Shown piece by piece: positions 61,494-64,000 of a DNA stretch of 64,000 bases. Position numbers and translations under genes: made by a program. A model generated the notes under the pieces. That model saw nothing but the letters and a program-made list of their open reading frames with translations, was not told where the DNA came from and did not search any database. This stretch comes from Acidihalobacter ferrooxydans (GTDB taxonomy: Bacteria; Pseudomonadota; Gammaproteobacteria; DSM-5130; Acidihalobacteraceae). Location: assembly GCF_001975725.1 (NCBI RefSeq), contig NZ_CP019434.1, positions 1,327,041 to 1,391,040 of the forward strand, written 5' to 3'. Each line of letters opens with the position of its first letter. Positions within the stretch are counted from its first letter, which is position 1.

Positions 61494-64000
61494 ATGTCGA
61501 CCCGTAAAAATTGCCTCTTGAGCCTGTCCACGCTGGGTCTGCTTCAGATTCGCGTCAACGGGCGTGATGTGCGCATTCAGTCGCGCCACGCACAGCGCTT
61601 GCTGATTTTTCTGTGCGCACAGCCGGGGCACCATCCGCGTCGGGAGCTGGCTTCCATGCTGTTCGGCACGCACGACACGGCGCGGGCCCTGACCTATTTG
61701 CGCCAGGCTTTGCAGCGATTGCGTCAGGCGCGCCCCGCCATCGGGCTTGAAGTCGATGCGCAGCAGATCGGCTTGTCGCCTACACAAGCGGTCGATCTTG
61801 ATCTGACGCGTCTGTTGTGCGCGGCGCAAGACGATGCACAGGCGCGCGAGGCGGCCATTGCCGACTATCACGGCGCTTTTCTCGAAGCCGAAACATCCGC
61901 GGATGCACCCGTTCTGTGGTGGGAATGGGTTCATCGGCAGCGCAGCCGGGCCGAACAGGCACTGCAGGTCTGTTATGCCCGCCACACCGAGGCATTGCTG
62001 GAGGCCGGTGAGCGACAGCAGGCCTGGGCGCTGCTGGAAACCTGGATGCAGGCCTTTGCGATGCACGATGTGCCGCATCAGGAAGCGATGCGGTTCCTGC
62101 TCAGCGAGGGACGCATGCCGGAGGCCTTGCAGCTGTATGCGCACTATGCGGAACGCCTGGCCAGCGTCAGCGGACGACGGCCCGGCGACACGCTTCAGGC
62201 GTTGTATGCTCGTCTGCGCGAACAACTGCAAGCGACCACTGCCCCGGCCACGTCCAGCGCACAGGATCAGGCGCAATACCGCTTTGTCACGCTGCTGGCC
62301 ATGGCGCCCGACAGGGGCGATGACGGCGTCAAGGACGAAGCCATCGAAGCGCACTTCCAACGGTTTCTGCCCTTGGTACGTCAGCTCGGCGAACGTTACG
62401 GCGGGCAGTTCAGGATCGGGTCTGACGGTGTTTTAGAGCTGCATTTCGACGCGCTGGAGACGCCGGAGATACAGGCCGATCAGGCGTTGCGTGCGGCGCT
62501 CGAACTGCGCCGTCTGAGTCCGGCTCCGTCCCCTCGGCTTGGGATCCATTGCGCCCTTACGCTGCACAGTCAGGCATTCGGACCTGTCGGCACACTCACA
62601 CGGGCCGCGCACGCCTGCGCTTGGGCCAACGACGCGCGCGGCGGAGTGGTGCTCAGCGAAACGGTGGTCAAACGGGCCGGCCTGGTCGGCGCGCACAAAG
62701 CCCGCCTCATACCACTGGCGCCGATCGATGTGTCTGGACAGCCGCTCAATGCCTATTGGTTTGCGCCGACCGAAGCCGCGCCGCACGCGCCGACTCAGAC
62801 GCCGCTGTTCATCGGCCGGGCAGAGGAATGTGCGTGCATCGAGCGCCTGGCGGCGCAGGTGCTGGCTTGCGGCCGGGGACAGGCAGCGTGGCTGCTCGGG
62901 CCAGCCGGTATCGGCAAAACGATGCTGCTGCGTCATCTGTTGCACCAGCCAGTCATCCGTCAAGGGGCGGCAGTGGTTCATCTGCGCTGTCAGGCCGCGT
63001 TGTGTCACAGCCCGCTGCGCCCGATCGCCGCGGTATTGCGTGAGGCGCTGGGATTGCAGCGGATGACGCCTGCGGCGGCGGTCGAGGCGGTGCGCAGTCT
63101 GCTGCGGGAGGTCGGCGAAACCGATCAATGGATGCACGCGTTGTGGTTACAGTGGCTCGATCTGCAAACGCCGCAGCAGCCTGTGACGATTCAGTTCGGC
63201 GATTATCGCAAGGCGCTTAACGACAGTGTGCTGTCGGTGATGCGCGCCCGGCTGTTCCCGCATCCGACGATTTTCCTGGCCGAAGACCTGCACTGGGCCG
63301 ATGCCGCTACGCTGGAACTGCTGGCGGCTTTCATGCAGGAATTAAATGAGCTGCCCGTGCTTTTTCTTGCCAGCAGCCGCCATGAGTTGGCGCTGTTTGG
63401 CGAACAGGCTGCGCCGCACGCGCAGATTCTGCGGCTCAAGCCCTGGGGCGCAAGCGAAGCGCGTGATTTCATCCGCGCGCGCTGTGGCCAGACGCTGTCG
63501 CCCGCGCAGGAGCGCGCGATCATCGCCCGCGCGGACGGTTATCCCCTGTATGTGGATGCCCTGGTGCGCACGGCACTCGATTCCAACGCCGCGCTGCCGA
63601 TCGAAACGTCCGAAATCCTGCGCCGTCAGATCGATCCGGTTGTGCATTGTCTCGACCTCTTGCAAGCTGCGGCCGTGGCCGACATGCCGGTCGATATCGC
63701 CATGCTGCATCGTCTGTTGTCTGAACGTGATCGCGCGACGCTGGAACGGTTGTCTGTCGAACTGGAAGCCGCTGGACTGTGGCGCCGGGAGGAGGCGGGC
63801 TGGCTATTCCGGCATGAGTTGATCCGTGACGCGGTGTACGCGAGCACGCCCAAATACCTGCGTACGAAACTGCATCTTGCCGTCGCCGACTCTCTCGAAA
63901 CAACCGATGGCAGTGATCCTGCATTGCTGGCGCAGCAGTATGCGGCCGGGCAGGCGTGGGCTGCCGCCGCCGGTCATGCGCTAACAGCGGCGCAGCACGA
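61494..64000 (+). CDS. SARP/BTAD regulator with cyclase-like and AAA ATPase domains, 5' part
   Basis: The frame is open from ATG 61494 to the window edge (835 codons, no stop). An OmpR-like winged helix (LGLLQIRVNGRDVRIQSRHAQRLLIFLCAQPGHHPRRELASML) and a BTAD-type helical region (to about residue 255) match AfsR/SARP proteins. Residues about 261-420 look like a degenerate class III nucleotide-cyclase domain (RLGIHCALTLHSQAFG, ACAWANDARGGVVLSE). A STAND-type ATPase follows: FIGRAEE, Walker A LGPAGIGKTMLLRHL at about residue 466 and Walker B IFLAEDLHWADAATLELLA. C-terminal part is missing. Confidence 0.85.
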   Translation, partial: MSTRKNCLLSLSTLGLLQIRVNGRDVRIQSRHAQRLLIFLCAQPGHHPRRELASMLFGTHDTARALTYLRQALQRLRQARPAIGLEVDAQQIGLSPTQAVDLDLTRLLCAAQDDAQAREAAIADYHGAFLEAETSADAPVLWWEWVHRQRSRAEQALQVCYARHTEALLEAGERQQAWALLETWMQAFAMHDVPHQEAMRFLLSEGRMPEALQLYAHYAERLASVSGRRPGDTLQALYARLREQLQATTAPATSSAQDQAQYRFVTLLAMAPDRGDDGVKDEAIEAHFQRFLPLVRQLGERYGGQFRIGSDGVLELHFDALETPEIQADQALRAALELRRLSPAPSPRLGIHCALTLHSQAFGPVGTLTRAAHACAWANDARGGVVLSETVVKRAGLVGAHKARLIPLAPIDVSGQPLNAYWFAPTEAAPHAPTQTPLFIGRAEECACIERLAAQVLACGRGQAAWLLGPAGIGKTMLLRHLLHQPVIRQGAAVVHLRCQAALCHSPLRPIAAVLREALGLQRMTPAAAVEAVRSLLREVGETDQWMHALWLQWLDLQTPQQPVTIQFGDYRKALNDSVLSVMRARLFPHPTIFLAEDLHWADAATLELLAAFMQELNELPVLFLASSRHELALFGEQAAPHAQILRLKPWGASEARDFIRARCGQTLSPAQERAIIARADGYPLYVDALVRTALDSNAALPIETSEILRRQIDPVVHCLDLLQAAAVADMPVDIAMLHRLLSERDRATLERLSVELEAAGLWRREEAGWLFRHELIRDAVYASTPKYLRTKLHLAVADSLETTDGSDPALLAQQYAAGQAWAAAAGHALTAAQH

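Overview
The window looks like chromosome of a GC-rich gammaproteobacterium, probably a sulfur- or carbon-fixing lineage near the Chromatiales. The evidence is Gram-negative LPS genes (hldE, hldD, waaA), the rpsF-rpsR-rplI-dnaB-alr block, TldD/PmbA, a PEP-CTERM protein, and a CbbQ/CbbO pair of the kind common in chemolithoautotrophs. The lineage is an inference; no rRNA or tRNA gene was seen.

Layout. 0-5.1 kb: end of a SPOR protein, tag and hrpA. 5.2-7.2 kb: a PEP-CTERM von Willebrand protein with a convincing sigma-54 promoter and upstream repeated operator-like sites, then an AT-rich gene-free stretch. 7.2-12.8 kb: an MFS transporter and the heptose/Kdo genes. 12.9-17.7 kb: small exported protein, nitrilase-family amidase, tldD, pmbA and a small partner. 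18-23 kb: ribosomal proteins S6, S18 and L9 with a membrane protein, then dnaB and alr. 23-25.5 kb: a FadL-type porin and an exported protein of unknown function. 25.8-33.2 kb: a cluster of unknown purpose with a lipoate-ligase-like enzyme, a receiver-like protein, CbbQ-type AAA+ ATPase, CbbO-type VWA protein and a translationally coupled histone-deacetylase-family enzyme.

33.4-51.7 kb is an ectoine/hydroxyectoine uptake and degradation island. It holds doeA, eutC, eutB, doeD and doeC on the minus strand. On the plus strand are doeB, a DoeX-type regulator, the ehuBCDA ABC importer, and extra genes not usual for such clusters: a molybdenum oxidoreductase, a diaminopropionate-ammonia-lyase-like enzyme, an M20 hydrolase and an intact M24 peptidase. 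A second AsnC-type regulator sits in the middle. The importer would bring in ectoines; DoeA and DoeB would open and deacetylate the ring product to diaminobutyrate; DoeD and DoeC would carry it to aspartate. EutB and EutC would serve hydroxyectoine. EutA is not present here.

51.8-64 kb: a SulP transporter with a large insertion, an NRAMP-like transporter with altered signature motifs behind a strong Fur box, lutABC for lactate oxidation, a thioredoxin-fold protein, a PAS-PAS-GGDEF diguanylate cyclase, and the first 835 codons of a SARP/BTAD-cyclase-like-ATPase regulator that runs off the window.

The strongest non-coding signal is at least four families of short (about 100-165 bp), non-coding, intergenic repeats with terminal inverted repeats, here called A, B, C and D. 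They occupy most of the longer intergenic gaps, in both orientations, and look like MITE- or REP-type elements. All assignments come from reading the sequence; no database search was run.
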